This document shows, piece by piece, positions 34,601 through 46,393 of a stretch of DNA of 64,000 nucleotides. Source of the DNA: Pseudocercospora fijiensis CIRAD86. Its lineage: Eukaryota; Ascomycota; Dothideomycetes; Mycosphaerellales; Mycosphaerellaceae. A program made the translations under genes and the position numbers. The notes under the pieces were generated by a model, which searched no databases, was not told the DNA's origin, and was given only the letters and a program-made list of their open reading frames with translations. The first letter of the stretch is position 1. Every line of letters starts with the position of its first letter. Location: the NCBI RefSeq assembly GCF_000340215.1, contig NW_006921536.1, forward strand, positions 3,385,625 to 3,449,624, read 5' to 3'.

Positions 34601-35522
34601 TTTACATCTTACTATTAGAGTAAGATATACCTATAGCTAAGACTCAAGCATCGCCTGTCTATAGCATTCTATCTATAAACAGATAGCTAGACCGAGAGGC
34701 AGAATGCTACGCTGTAGTAGTACCTACGCAGCTACATTAATAAGAACCCTAACGACTAGGTTAACCTCCTACAACTAGCCGAATTCGTATACAATAATAG
34801 TGTCCACTTATCTACTAAGGTGTCACCTTATTTCGCTATAATAGGCTAAAACGCTGCTATACTATAAGACCCCTTATCGCTCGAGGCCGAGCGTAAGGAA
34901 AGGGAAGCGGGTTAAGGTTAACCTAAAACACTAGCGGCTATTAAGAGGGTTTAGAAGATGCGAGAAATTCACGCTAACATAGCTAACAAACTAGCAAAGG
35001 CCTAGGCCTATTAGAAGGCCTACTATAACAAACACTATATACTAATAACCTTCAAGCAAGGCGATATAGTTATACTTAGTACGAAGAACCTCCGTATCCG
35101 TAAACACCTATCCCCTAATAGCAAAACAAGGCCTAAGCTCGCACTAAGATACATTAGCCTATTCCGTATTCGAGAAGTTAAGGGCTCCTCCGTATAGGCC
35201 TATTAGTTATAGCTTCTACCTTATTATACTATCTATAACACCTTCTACGTATCCCTCCTTAAACTATACTACTAGCGTAAAGGCGATAAAGCGCCTACTA
35301 AGTTAGAAGAAGTCTTAGCTAATAGTGAAGAGCTGTAGTCTATAGAACGTATCCTAAAGCATCGGACTAGGCAGAGCAAGAAGGAGTACCTATTAAGATA
35401 GCAAGGCTATTTACCTAAATAGGACTTATAGGAGGCTAAAGACTCGTTTAAGGATATAACTGAGTTGTTAGATAAATATTAGACTAGCGTAAAGAACACG
35501 AAGAAGGCTAAGAGCTTATAAT
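31646..35522 (+). pseudogene. pol: pol of Gypsy-D, RIP-inactivated
   Basis: Protease-like 'LDPGNSVSALIS' near 31763-31800. RT opens at 32273-32758 (161 codons, 'LRLYVDYRRLN', '[12 protein letters not shown]', '[12 protein letters not shown]'). YLDN box at 32810-32821. RNase H 'ETDALQFAILAIM' near 33267. The integrase HHCC region and core follow, with 'TIDFIIGLLP' near 34382 and SNRG replacing SDRG near 34583. The chromodomain lies near 35325-35490 and ends before 35522. Numerous TAG codons at Gln/Trp sites. Confidence 0.9.
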
Positions 35523-36793
35523 GCCTATAATGTTACTACTAAGCCTAGGATTAATGCTACCCCTAGGGTGCTATTAGCTAACTAATTAGAGGCAAGCAAT
35601 TGTCGGCAATAAAGGACAATAAGACTATACTACTATAGTAGATGCGCACCGAGCGTCAATAAACGCGCTATAACTATTAACTAATCGCCTGCTCTTTTAA
35701 GGAACCTACCTCTTTACTAGCGCACCCTATAAGACCCTCCTTTTGCCGCCCCCTCTTGTTTCTTCCTTCTATCGAGGCCTCGAGGCCTAGGCGATCGGCG
35801 AGGGCGGTGCGTGTGCGCGTAGAATAGTAATAATAATCATAACGACGGCGTCTCGCCTATACTAAAGGGCAGCACAGCCGGCGCGGCTATATTAGTAACA
35901 GTGTTATAGAGTATATTATTAGTAGAAGGAGGAGATTAGAAGCGAGGTAAAGTTAGCGCTAAGACGACTAGCGCCGCTATTGTTAACATTACTTGCTGTT
36001 ATCGCTACGCCTATAGATATAACCTTACCTATACTACGAGCCTAAGGCACCTTTAATCAAACTTTAATTAAAGCTTTAAGCCTATTAAAGGTTTGATTAA
36101 AACTTTAAGGCCGAGTTAAAACTTTAAGCCGCTTAAAAGATTAAGTAGACTAATAGACTAACTAACTAAGGGCAAAACTATAGAGCTAAGCTAGCTAGGG
36201 TCGATCTTGCGGACAATAGGTTACTCCTCGATCTATCTAACCCTTTAAGCGAGGCGAACCTCTACTACTGCACTTATAATAGCCTTTACCTATAGAAACT
36301 AGACGAGCTGTGTTTTTTGAAAAGATAAGATAAGATTGACACTTAAAGGCTACTAAACCTAGCTAATTAGGGCTAGCGAAACTACGAATAATAAGAACAA
36401 TAACCCTCGGAAACGGATAAACCCTCGGAAGCGGACATTGCTAGGTCTTTTAAGAGTAGACGCAAAGAACTCGATACGACATCACTTAGAACGGAGGCAG
36501 TGCTACAATACCTCGTACGTCTACCTATTATAGTAGGGAAGACGCGCTCGTATTATAATTAGTCGAAGGCCTTCAATTCTTATAGATACATATTACTTTA
36601 TAGTTTATTGTATATAGAGATAGCGTAGTTAGAGTTGTATATTGTGTTGTTAGAGGTAAGGTTTAACATAGTTATATAATTAGGTAGTTAAGTGTTTAAT
36701 TTAGCGCGGGCTAAGTAGCTTATTAGACCTACTAAGTTAGTAGCAATAGAGGTTAAGACTAGGACAAAGACCGGCTACGAGGGCGCGGCCTTT
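35523..36793. other. Conserved non-coding 3' region of Gypsy-D (first copy)
   Basis: Holds a CG-rich segment (35750-35880), the A/T-rich variable repeat (36045-36140) and the CCCTCGGAAGCGGAC repeat (36403-36438), ending in the polypurine tract at 36794-36805. Confidence 0.55.
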
Positions 36794-36807
36794 AGAAGGG
36801 AAGCGTG

Positions 36808-37003
36808 TGTTAGGGCTAAAGAGGCTACACGTAATTAGCATATAACTAGGCCGAGTAAAGCTAGGGTCTTAATGCCTTAGGCAGGGCTTAGCGCTTAGCG
36901 TTAGGCTAACTCTCCTGCCTTCCTCCCTCTCCTCCTAGCTCCTTATCGAATACTACTTGTACCCACTACTACCCTATCTACCTGCTAACATACCCTTCTT
37001 ACA
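36808..37003 (+). repeat. Middle LTR inside Gypsy-D
   Basis: 196 bp, TGTTAGGGC...CTTCTTACA, with the least RIP damage at its ends of all LTRs here. On its right the sequence is pol (cttccggacc...), identical in position to 33729 onward, not flanking host DNA. Confidence 0.92.
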
Positions 37004-38810
37004 CTTCCGGACCCCGCGGCGGCAACAAATACTATAGCGGAGTTGTCGTTCTTCCGGTATATGTTAAAAGAAAGGACGTAGATCGCTCGAGCTATAATAA
37101 CTCGATTAAGGACATTGCTATCTATAGTAATAGTCTATATAGCGATAGCACTGTAGAAGAGGTTATAGTAGTTCCGGCTACTAGTACTATTAGATACATA
37201 CAATGCGTACCTCGTTCGATAGTACGGGTACTATTAAATAACCTTATAAATAGGGATAGTTAATCGTTTATAGATAAGCTGTTGCGTACTTAGCAGAGGG
37301 ACGCCTTTGCTATTAACCGTATTAATAGGCTTGTAAGTAGGCGAACGACTCGATCTAGCAAGAGTAATTAGTCGATCGACGACAAAGGTTACTTAAAGTT
37401 TAAGGGCAGATACTATATCCCCGCTAAATAATCGATTAGACAAGAGCTTTTAAAGAGGCACTATAATAGTAAGCTCGCTAGTTACTATAGTATAGAGAGG
37501 TCGTACGAGCTACTATCGCGTATATACTACTAGCTAAATAGTAAGCGGTACGTAAAGGAGTATATATAGACCTGTGTAGTATACTAGCGAGTTAAAGCAC
37601 TAAAGCACTTACTATTTAGCGAGTTGTCTTTACTTCCTGTTCCTAGGAAGCTATTTGCTAAGCTTATAATAGACTTTATTATAGGCCTTCCGCCTACTAA
37701 GCGTAAAGGCAGTAAGGATGTATATAATGCTATCCTTGTTATAGTAGATCGATTTACTAAAGGCGCTCGATATATCCCGGCGCGCAAGGATTGGACTGCT
37801 ATTAATATAGCAGAGGCGCTATAGACTAACATCTTCTACACCTATTAGGAAACCCCTAAGGGGATCGTATCCGATCGTAGATCGACACTAACATCTTACT
37901 ATTAGAGCGAGATTTGCTTATAGCTAAGACTGAAGCATCGGCTATCGACAGCCTTCTATCTATAGACTAACGGTTAAATAGAGAGGCAGAATGCTACCCT
38001 ATAGCAGTACCTGCGTAGCTATATTAATAAGAACCCCGAGGATTAGGTTAACCTCCTATAGCCTATAGAATTCGTATACAATAACAGCGTATACTCATCT
38101 ACTAAAGTTTTACTATATATAGCTATAATAGGCTAAAACGCTGCCCTACTATAAGATCTATTTACCTCGCTCGAGGCCGAGCGTAAGGAAAGGGAAGCGC
38201 GTTAAGTACTAGAAACACTAGCGGCGATAGAACGTATCTAGAAGATGCGAGAAATCTACGCTAAGATAGCTAAGAAGCTAATAAAGGCTTAAGAGTATTA
38301 AAAGGCCTACTACGATAAGCGCTATATACCGATAACCTTTAAACAAGGCGATATAGTTATACTTAGTACGAAGAACCTCTACATCCGTAAGTACCTATTA
38401 CCTAATAGCAAAACAAGGCCTAAGCTCGCACTAAGATACATTAGCCTATTCCGTATTCGAGAAGTTAAGGGCTCTTCCGTATAGGCCTACTAGTTATAGC
38501 TTCTACCCTATTACACTATCTATAATACCTTCTATATATCCCTCCTTAAACTATACTACTAGCGCGAAGGCGATAAAGCGCCTACTAAGTTAGAAGAAGT
38601 CTTAGCTAATAGTAAAGAACTGTAGTCTATAGAGCGTATACTAAAGCATTAGACTAGACAAGGTAAGAAGAAGTACCTCCTAAGATAGCAAGGCTATTTA
38701 CCTAAATAGGACTCGTAGGAGGCTAAAGACTCTTTTAAGGATATAACTAAGTTGTTAGACGAGTATTAGACTAGTATAAAGGACAAGAAGAAGGCTAAGA
38801 GGCTATAATG
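37004..38810 (+). pseudogene. pol: Second, 5'-truncated pol copy within Gypsy-D (integrase and chromodomain)
   Basis: Starts in mid-pol after RNase H and runs through the integrase zinc-binding region, core (37624-37824: 'LIIDFIIGLPP', 'IVDRFTKGARY') and chromodomain (38590-38780). Collinear with 33729-35522 but an independent copy, with different RIP changes and small indels. Confidence 0.88.
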
Positions 38811-39992
38811 TTACTACTAGGGCCTAGGAACAATGCTACCCCTAGGGTGCTATTAAGCTAACTAATTAGAGGCAAGCAATTATTAGTAAAGGACAATAAG
38901 ACTATACTACGATAACGAACGCGCAACGAGTACTAACGAGCGTACTATAACTATTAACTAATCGCCTGCTCTTTTAAAGAATCTACCTCTTTACTAGCGT
39001 ACCCTATAAGGTCCTCCTCTTAGCGCCCCTCTTGTTTCTACGTCCTATCGGGACCCTAAGGCCTAGGCGGTCGATAGAGGCGCGCGCGCGCGTAGGCGAA
39101 TAGTGCTAGTAATAATAATAGTAACGACGGCGTTACGCTCGTACTAAAGGGCGATACGGCCGGCGCGGCTATATTAGTAACGGTATTGCGGAGTATATTA
39201 TTAGTCGAAGAAGGAAATCGAAAGCAAGGTAAAGTTAGCGCTAAGACGACTAGCGCCGCTATTATCGACATTACTTGCTATTATTACTACGCCTATAGAT
39301 ACAACCTTACCTATACTACGAGCCTAAGGCACCTTAATTAAAACTTTAATTAAAACTTTAAGGCTAAGTTAAAACTTTAAGCCGCCTAAAAGATTAAGCG
39401 ACTAATAGACTAACTAAGGGCAAAACTATAGAGCTAAGCTAGCTAGGGTCGATCTTATAGATAATAGGTTACTCCTCGATCTTTCTAACCCTTTAAGCGA
39501 GGCGAACCTTAACTACTATACTTATAATAGCCTTTACTTATAGAAACTAGACGAGCTGTGTTTTTTCTAAAAAGTAAATAATAGCCCTCGTAATAACAAG
39601 AACAAACCCTCGGAAGCGGACAACCCTCGGAAGCGGACATTGCTAGGTCTTTTAAGAGTAGACGCAAAGAACTCGATACGACATTACTTAGAACGAAGGT
39701 AGTGCTACAATACCTCGTACGTCTACCTATTATAGTAGGGAAGACGCGCTCGTATTATAATTAGTCGAAGGCCTTCAATTCTTATAGATACATATTACTT
39801 TATAGTTCATTATATATAGAGATAGCGTAGTTAGAGTTGTATATTGTGTTGTTAGAGGTAAGGTTTAACATAGTTATATAATTAGGTAGTTAAGTGTTCA
39901 ATTTAGCGCGGGCTAAGCAGCTTATTAGACTTGCTAAGTTAGCGGCAATAGAGGTCGTAGACTATAGACAGGCTACGAGGGCGCGGCCTTTA
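38811..39992. other. Conserved non-coding 3' region of Gypsy-D (second copy)
   Basis: Collinear with 35523-36793. Includes the A/T-rich variable repeat (39330-39390), a CG-dinucleotide run (39080-39092) and the CCCTCGGAAGCGGAC repeat (39606-39640). Confidence 0.55.
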
Positions 39993-40005
39993 GAAGGGAA
40001 GCGTA

Positions 40006-40201
40006 TATTAGGGCTAAAGAGGCTATACGTAATTGGTATATAACTAGGCTAAGTAAAGCTAGGGTCTTAGTGCCTTAGGTAGGGCTTAGCGCTTAGCAAT
40101 AGGCTAACTTGCCTGCCTTCCTCCCTCTCCTCCTAGCTCCTTATCGAATACTACTCGTACCTACTACTACCCTATCTACCTGCTAATATACCCTTCTTAT
40201 A
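40006..40201 (+). repeat. 3' LTR of Gypsy-D
   Basis: 196 bp. Starts TATTAG (RIP of TGTTAG) after the polypurine tract and ends at the actag duplication. Confidence 0.92.
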
Positions 40202-40429
40202 ACTAGGCAATTTCGCAAACAAGTCGTTAGAAAGGAGCTTTCCGGATTAGGAGTTTACTAATACTCTAATACCTCCGAATCTTACGAAGGGCTACGGCTT
40301 AAGAAGGATTAGTAAAAAAAAGTAAGAATACCGGCTAGGCTACTAGCTAGGCTACCGGCTATAGATAGGACTTACTTCTTAGGCGCTATCGACGCTTCGT
40401 ATAATTGTTACTACTAGTAGTAGAAGCGC

Positions 40430-43400
40430 TAGTCGTTGTCTTATACGGAGCCTTGCCTACGACGCTGTTTCTAGTACTAGAGCTAGGGGTAGTAGTAGTA
40501 GCCTTCTTACGTAGATATACTATACTCGTTCTACTAACTCCGGTCTTATTATAACCCGTAGAAGTACTAGGTCCCTTCTTATAAGATATCGGATCTTAGT
40601 TAAGTAGACTCGGTATTATAAAAGTCGTCGATTTAATAAAAAAGTATATTACGAAGGTCTACGAAGGTACGCGCGGAGCGAGAGTATTATAGAGGTAGTA
40701 GATATAGAGTATAGAGGTATAGGTATCGATATAAAGATTATATATAGCAAGAGAGGTAGTATCGCAATATCGCTAAATAATAGAGTAAGCGTCGCGTAAG
40801 CCTATATTATAGTAACGTTAGAGTAAGGAAAGAAGATAGAGGGGGCTAAAAAGGGTAGTTACGGCTAAAAAAGGCAGGTACGGCAAACTTTAAAATAAAG
40901 CCGGTACCTATAGCCGGTATAGTAATAGGCGAAAGCTTCCTTTTAATAAATAGTTAGCGTAATAATAGTATCCTCCTATAGTATAGATATTCTTTAGTAA
41001 TTCTATTACTAGCTATAGTAATCTTATAAGTAACCTAGGCCTATTACTAGGAAATATAAGAAATATCTATACTACGGTAGGCTATACTAAACAAGCTAGC
41101 TATTTAGTAGGAAGAGGCCTACTACCGTCTCTATATACCGGCTACGAGTACCGGCTATCCCTCTAAATTCAACTCCGCCGTATCTCGAAGGCTAAGGTAC
41201 CGAGCGGAAATCCTATAGCTTATATTTACTCGGTTGTCGCGGAGCGCTTATAGGTAAGGTATTAGAGAAGTATATAAAAAGTACGAGAAGAGCATCCTAG
41301 GATATAGGTCGTAAGTAAATAAGAGTAGTACGTCTAGTTATTTATATAGTACGTTATTCTATACGACTAAGAGCCTATATTATCTTATACTTCGCTTATA
41401 AGACCTCGACTTTACTTATCTACTATCGATCTCCTCCTCGGTCGCTATCTTAATTCTTCTTCGAGTTGCCGGACTTAGTACGCATCTATAGCTATATAAT
41501 AGCGCTACGTATTATAGTATACCTCTAGATTTCTTAGCCTTGCTCCCTCGTACGTTATTCTTCTACCTATAATCGAGCGTTCTTACGTACTCGGAAGTAA
41601 TCTCTCGGTAGAGTAAATCTAGCTTAGAAGGAGGCTCTAGTATCTTTAGAAGTAAAAACTCGACTTGTAGATTATAGCACTTAAAGCCGCTTAGATAGCA
41701 AGCAGAGCTATACGTACGATTAGCCTTCTAGTAAGGGTATTATTAAGTGCGGTATTAGCTCTTAACGTACTTATAGTACTTAACGGTCGTCCTTAGCTAA
41801 GTAAGTAAGATACTAGGCTCGAGTATAAACTTAGTCGTTCTAGCTATCGCTATCTTCTATTGCTTAGCGACTACTGTTATATTTAGATCGTTAAATTCGC
41901 AAGCTATAGTAGCGCGCTTTGTTATATATAATATAGCTCCGCTAGTAAGAGGTTTGCGGTTGCTAAAGATTACCTCCGGCTCTTGTAGATAGACTATTCT
42001 ATAGAAGTCGATAAACTAGTACTCGTAGAAGTAACTTAGTAATAGAACGGCGCGATTGCCGCCTATCTTAATAAGCTTTATTAAGTCGTAGATATACGGA
42101 TAACTATAGGTCTTACGAAGGTAATTGTTATAGCGGTACTATAGATAGCTATACGAGAACGCTAAGTGCTTTACCTCGTTGCCGTTATCGTTAGTTATAG
42201 TAAGTAGAAGGTCGTTAGCTCGTAAATATAGTGCCTTTATCTCGAGCAAGCAATATTCGCTTATTATACGAGATATACTCGCCTAGAATAGTCTAGCTAG
42301 TGCCTTATTATACCTCTTTAGGTTCTTAGTAAGGGCAATACGACGGCGGTTGTAACCTTCTTACTACTATTATAATAGGCTCTTAAAGAGCGTAAAGATA
42401 TCTTAGCGGCTACTATAGTTAAGCTACTGTTTAATACGTCTATATATAGCTTTAACTCGTAAGGTTGCCTTATAACTAAAGTAAAGAACCTCGTTAGTCT
42501 AGTAGTCGATAATATAAGCCTTATATCGCTACTAGTTATTATAAAGGTAGGTCTTAAACATAGGATATACGTTGTCTAACTTCTTTACGTTCTTATTAGA
42601 CTCCCATTTAGTTTAACTATAGATAGTATACGTAAAGAGCCGTAGAAACTTGTTAGTTTAAGGTAAGTCTATCTAGTAACTATCGCTCTTAACTTAACTA
42701 AACTCGCCTCGTTCCTTCCGGACTCGAGTTAGTATATCTTATTATAGATGCTAGTTACATACAATATTAGTAGACTCTAGAAACACCTCCTTAATAGCAC
42801 CTATAAGGGCCTCTTTACGATTAGTACTAATAAGCGATAGTATAGCGCAATCGGCTTTTTTAAGGCCCTTCCGGACGGCCTTTAAGAGCGTAACGAAGTC
42901 CGGTTTATCTAGCTTCGGACGGATAAGACTAACGCCTAATTTAATCGTATCGTTTAAAGTACTAGTACTAATAATATCTATTCACTCGAGGTTATAGATA
43001 TTAGTCGAGTATATCGTATCTAATATAAGCGTATATAGCGTCTTCTTAAAGGCTTCTATTAAGCGAGGATAAACCGTAACTATATACCGAATAGCTCTAT
43101 TTTCCGGATTGTTAATAATATTGTAAAATATAGCGTGTTTATCTAGCAACTTAACTATACGTTTAGCCTAGCTTAGCTATCGACGTACCTTAATATTACG
43201 AGACTAGGTAATATTATTAACGTCCTTTAGCTTTAGTAGAACACTACGCCCTTAAAAGTATACTATAATCTTCGAGATTAGTATTCGCGCTTACTAAAGC
43301 CGCTCTAGTTACTCGAGGAACTACGCCGATCTCGATTGCCTTCTATATATACTAGTAAGGGCGATAATATCGTCTTTCTCGTAGTTATAGAAATTGTAGT

Positions 43401-44130
43401 CTTCTTTTATAGAATAGCGAATAACCTACTAGCCTTTAGGTTACGCTAGGTCGATAGCAACCGCGTAGAAATAGAACTTATACCCTATCTTCTTCGAGGC
43501 CGACTTTCGCTATATTACCTTATCCTATCTCTACGTACGCTTATCTAGTACGCCGAAGTAACTATAGACCTATCGGTAGCGATATTTAATGCCGTTCTTA
43601 TTCTTCTACGGCTTATATTGCTTAAACTCGTACCTAGTTGCCTTTCCGAAGGCGTAGATATAAGACTCGAGAGCTCGATAAGATAGAAACTACGACTTAC
43701 GCGATATTAGACTACTAGAACGCTCCTTTAGTAAGAATAGGTACTTCTAAGGGCGTAGCGATACTAATCGATAGTCTAGAAGCGATATACGCTTGCGAGG
43801 AAGGCTTAGTAAGCGACTACGACCTCGAATATACGTAATACGCGTCTCTAAAATAAATTAGACCTCCTTCTATAACTTAATATCTACTACTGTTAATTAC
43901 GTACCTTCTACTACTATATCTATCGATTTCGCGCCTTCTACCGCTACTATCTCTTCTACTACTATATCTATCGATTACGCGCCTTCCGCTACTACTATCT
44001 CTTCTACTACTATATCTATCGATTACGCGCCTTTTACTATATTATTATCGCTAGTAGCGATAAAATTATCGAGAAACTCGTCGTATAATAGAGATTTAGC
44101 TATTTTCGATAGTTACTAGGCAATCTACTA
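40430..44130 (-). pseudogene. MULE transposase with FAR1-like N-terminal domain, RIP-inactivated
   Basis: Reading the minus strand from about 44120: an acidic repeat region, then a FAR1-like DNA-binding segment (43380-43520) with 'KIGYKFYFYAVAIDLA' and 'KEDYNFYNYEKDD', where Tyr replaces the expected His residues. The MULE transposase domain follows: 'LILDTIYSTNIYNLE' (first catalytic Asp, about 42985-43025), 'KADCAILSLISTNRKEALI', and the CxxWH box, here Cys-Asn-stop-His at 42748-42759, whose Trp codon is TAG. Near the C-terminus 'TGYNKTGVSRTS' (about 40520-40560) resembles the TGHN zinc-knuckle tail of MULE/SWIM transposases. Dozens of TAG codons; no open frame over about 60 codons. Family assignment is confident from the CNWH/ALI pattern; exact ends are not. 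Confidence 0.8.
43904..44033 (-). repeat. 48-bp minisatellite in the MULE coding region
   Basis: About 2.6 units of a 48-bp repeat (clear unit starts at 43934 and 43982), multiple of three. On the minus strand each unit encodes a 16-residue acidic repeat of the type 'SIDIVVEEIVVAEGA'. Confidence 0.8.
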
Positions 44131-44290
44131 TAAAAGGGGGAAGAAATACGAATTTTAGGTCTATAGTAGATTCGAGTAGAATTCCTTTATAAGTAACGCG
44201 CTACGCGCCTATTAATAATACTAACTAAGAACGGAAATGGCCTATATTAGGTAGAAAGAGCACGTAATTCTATACAAAGCGATTCTATAA

Positions 44291-44549
44291 TGGTGCTAGC
44301 ATCGGGGTATGCTAGGGCTCGGGCGGGTAGCTAGGGCTCGGTTTAGTAGCTAGGCTTCGTAACACTTTGCGCCGCGGTGTACAGCACATTGTACAAGGTT
44401 TCCACGGCCGGGGTCTCCATGCAGATGTATTCCTCCAGTCGCCCTCTCATCACTTGTGGCTCTTTAAAATGAGCCGCGTTGGCACTGCATGCTCAGCTCT
44501 GGATTTTTGGCTAGTTTTCATTTTCGTTCTGCTAAAGGAGTCGCCAAAC
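44291..44549. other. Upstream region of the glycosidase gene and border of the transposon nest
   Basis: RIP composition ends near 44350 after a short gctagggctcggg-type repeat (44312-44345). A Met in frame at 44367 would add 61 residues to the glycosidase but would bury its signal peptide, so the start at 44550 is preferred. Confidence 0.5.
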
Positions 44550-45880
44550 ATGCCAGCTGCTGTCTTGGGGTTTCTTCCCGCCGCATTGCTGCTAACAAGC
44601 AAAGCGTTAGCAACGAATGACTGTTGCTCGCTAGATGTCGGCTTCAATCCTAGGATAGTGGCGAATCAGGCTATGCAACTCTCCAACCATAGCTGGGAAT
44701 ACGGCACAGCTGCCGAAGCCCTGTTGGAGTTGTACAACCCAGGGCTCTCGGTACCTACACTCTCTTAGCCTACAATCCTTCACACTGATCCGTAAATCAG
44801 GTCTTCTCGAGCCACGCATTCCCAGATGGCAGACCGCCAAAGCCAGACCCCAACAATGTGGAAGCTCTCAGCTATGCCCGAAAGCACATACGTCTGGATA
44901 ACAACACTCTCGTAGACGGAGATGGAGCAAGTGGTGATCCAGCCTCCTTAGGCGTCTCAGCAATCCTTATAGGACAGAAAGACCCAAAGACAGAAGCCGC
45001 TGTTGCTCGCCAATACGCACATTTCGACACTGTCCCACGATGGCCCAACGGAGCTATTTCTCACCGTGACGATTACCCCGAACTTTGGGCAGACTTCATC
45101 TACATGGCACCTCCTTTCTTGGCATATTACGCCACTTCGATCAATAACACCGACGTCATCAGAGAAGCTGTGGCACAATGCTTGCTCTACCGTCAAGTCC
45201 TTCAGCCCAATGTCTCTTCTCATGCTATAAGTGCTGGTGCATGGCGACACATCATCGGACCCAAAAATCAAGACGTCGGATTGTGGTCGACTGGTAATGC
45301 TTGGGCAGCGATGGGTATGGCGAGAGTCCTTGCTACGTTGCTTCATTGGCCACCGACCGTGACGAGAGCTACAGCGCAGATCGCGCAGGCTGATCTCTTT
45401 ACTTGGATCGGTGAGATCTTGAGCGCTGCGATGAACTCGTCGAAGCAAGATGGACTTCTTCGCAATTATCTCAACGATACCACCTGGTTTGGCGAGACGA
45501 GTGGGACTGCATTGATGACAGCTGCAGTTTATCGTCTGGCAGTACTGCAGCAGGAGGCAAATGCACTTTTTGACGGATCTGCGGCGAAGGCACCGAAGCT
45601 GGACAAAATCGTAGGTCTTCGAGTCATTGAATCCCTTTAGATATTTACTAAGCTTATTTAGGTGACGACCGACATGTTGGCGTGGGCTGATAAGAATCGG
45701 AAGGCGGTGGCTGCTCACATCGACCAAAGTGGTATTGCAAGACCTGCTGTGAACCCTCTGGGCTGGGGTGATCGCACACCTTATGTCAAAGGAAGTCCTG
45801 AAGGGCAAAGCTTTGTGGTCATGTTATATGCAGCTTGGCGTGATTGCCACGGAGCCGGTTTGTGCAACTCCACTCAGTAA
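44550..45880 (+). CDS. Secreted six-hairpin glycosidase (GH88/GH105-like)
   Basis: Three exons: 44550-44750, 44801-45610 and 45662-45880, introns of 50 and 51 bp (GTACCT..CAG, GTAGGT..TAG). Product 409 aa. Residues 1-21 form a signal peptide ('VLGFLPAALLLTSKALA'). The mature part carries 'SWEYGTAAEALLELY' (48-62), 'WADFIYMAPPFLAYY' (163-177), 'GLWSTGNAWAAMG' (227-239), 'WFGETSGTALM' (296-306) and 'GWGDRTPYVKGSPEGQSFV' near the end, the conserved pattern of fungal six-hairpin (alpha/alpha)6 glycosidase-like proteins. GH105/GH88 enzymes hydrolyse unsaturated uronyl or rhamnogalacturonyl ends left by pectate or rhamnogalacturonan lyases; the substrate of this branch is not established. No frameshift or stop; reading requires both introns. 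The gene lies about 250 bp from the transposon nest but shows no RIP. Confidence 0.88.
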
Positions 45881-46393
45881 CAAGATCTTGGCAGCAATGG
45901 CCGTCGATGCTGAGCTGATTTCGACCTCATCTATTCCGCAGCGGCTGTGACAGCCAGTAACAGACGGGACACTTGGTTGTCACAGACTTGTTGCAAATAG
46001 CATTCCCCAAGAAACGTCTAGCCAGTGAGTGATCCAATACTCACGTTTCCCAGGCCCAAATATTCGCTCCTGTTCCTCTCGGTCCATACAAAAAGGCAAT
46101 ATCGAGGAACCATGCTATGCGCTCCGTATGGGTCATTAAAATGGCGGTTCCAGCCGCCGTCTACACCACAGGAAACAGTGGAGGCTCTTGTTGCTGGTCC
46201 TGTCCTCTGGTTTCTGTCGGACTGGTGTTGGGTGCCTGACTTTGCTACCATAGATTGGTCTTTTAACGACAGTGATCACCCGACAAGGTATTCGCCGATT
46301 CGATGGCTACCAGACGAGCTAGGAAAGGAAGCACAGGAGATCGAGCACCTGTCAACTTCAATGTGTCGTTGGAAATTTCAACTGTTTTCGTGC
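45881..46393. other. Intergenic region between convergent genes
   Basis: Lies between the 3' ends of the glycosidase (+) and the DUF3431 gene (-). Open frames at 46025-46522 (+) and 46018-46251 (-) overlap each other and the DUF3431 exon and look like chance frames. Confidence 0.5.

Larger units (their letters stand above)
29852..40201 (+). mobile_element. Ty3/Gypsy chromovirus copy D, rearranged, three LTRs
   Basis: Bounded by LTRs 29852-30047 and 40006-40201 with a perfect 5-bp target duplication actag (29847-29851 and 40202-40206). A third LTR lies at 36808-37003. The first part (30048-36807) is a complete internal region. The part after the middle LTR (37004-40005) repeats only the 3' half from mid-pol on, corresponding to 33729-36807. 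The coding strand is plus, opposite to copies A-C. Confidence 0.93.
4296..44290. mobile_element. RIP-degraded nested transposon island
   Basis: The whole stretch is depleted of CpA/TpG and enriched in TpA, with CpG retained. Recognisable genes are broken mainly by TAG. Components: Helitron (plus strand, three pieces), four Ty3/Gypsy chromoviruses (A, B, C, D), one MULE (minus strand) and unassigned relics. Boundaries are set by the change of composition and are approximate to about 50 bp. No intact gene was seen in it. Confidence 0.9.
40207..44290 (-). mobile_element. Mutator-like element (MULE), RIP-degraded
   Basis: Minus-strand transposase gene (see next entry) plus flanks. Terminal inverted repeats and a 9-bp duplication, expected for MULEs, could not be located, so the ends are approximate; the left part may extend to 28641-29851 across Gypsy-D. 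Confidence 0.7.

Noticed and set aside
4296..44290. Possible amber (TAG) recoding: nearly all in-frame stops in transposon genes are TAG
   Set aside because: The adjacent low-copy genes use normal stops and no internal TAG. The TAG sites coincide with Gln/Trp positions, and matching His to Tyr, Asp to Asn and Gly to Ser changes occur, which RIP explains without recoding.
44957..45808. 283-codon minus-strand frame
   Set aside because: Antisense to the glycosidase exons, crosses an intron of that gene and has no domain-like features.
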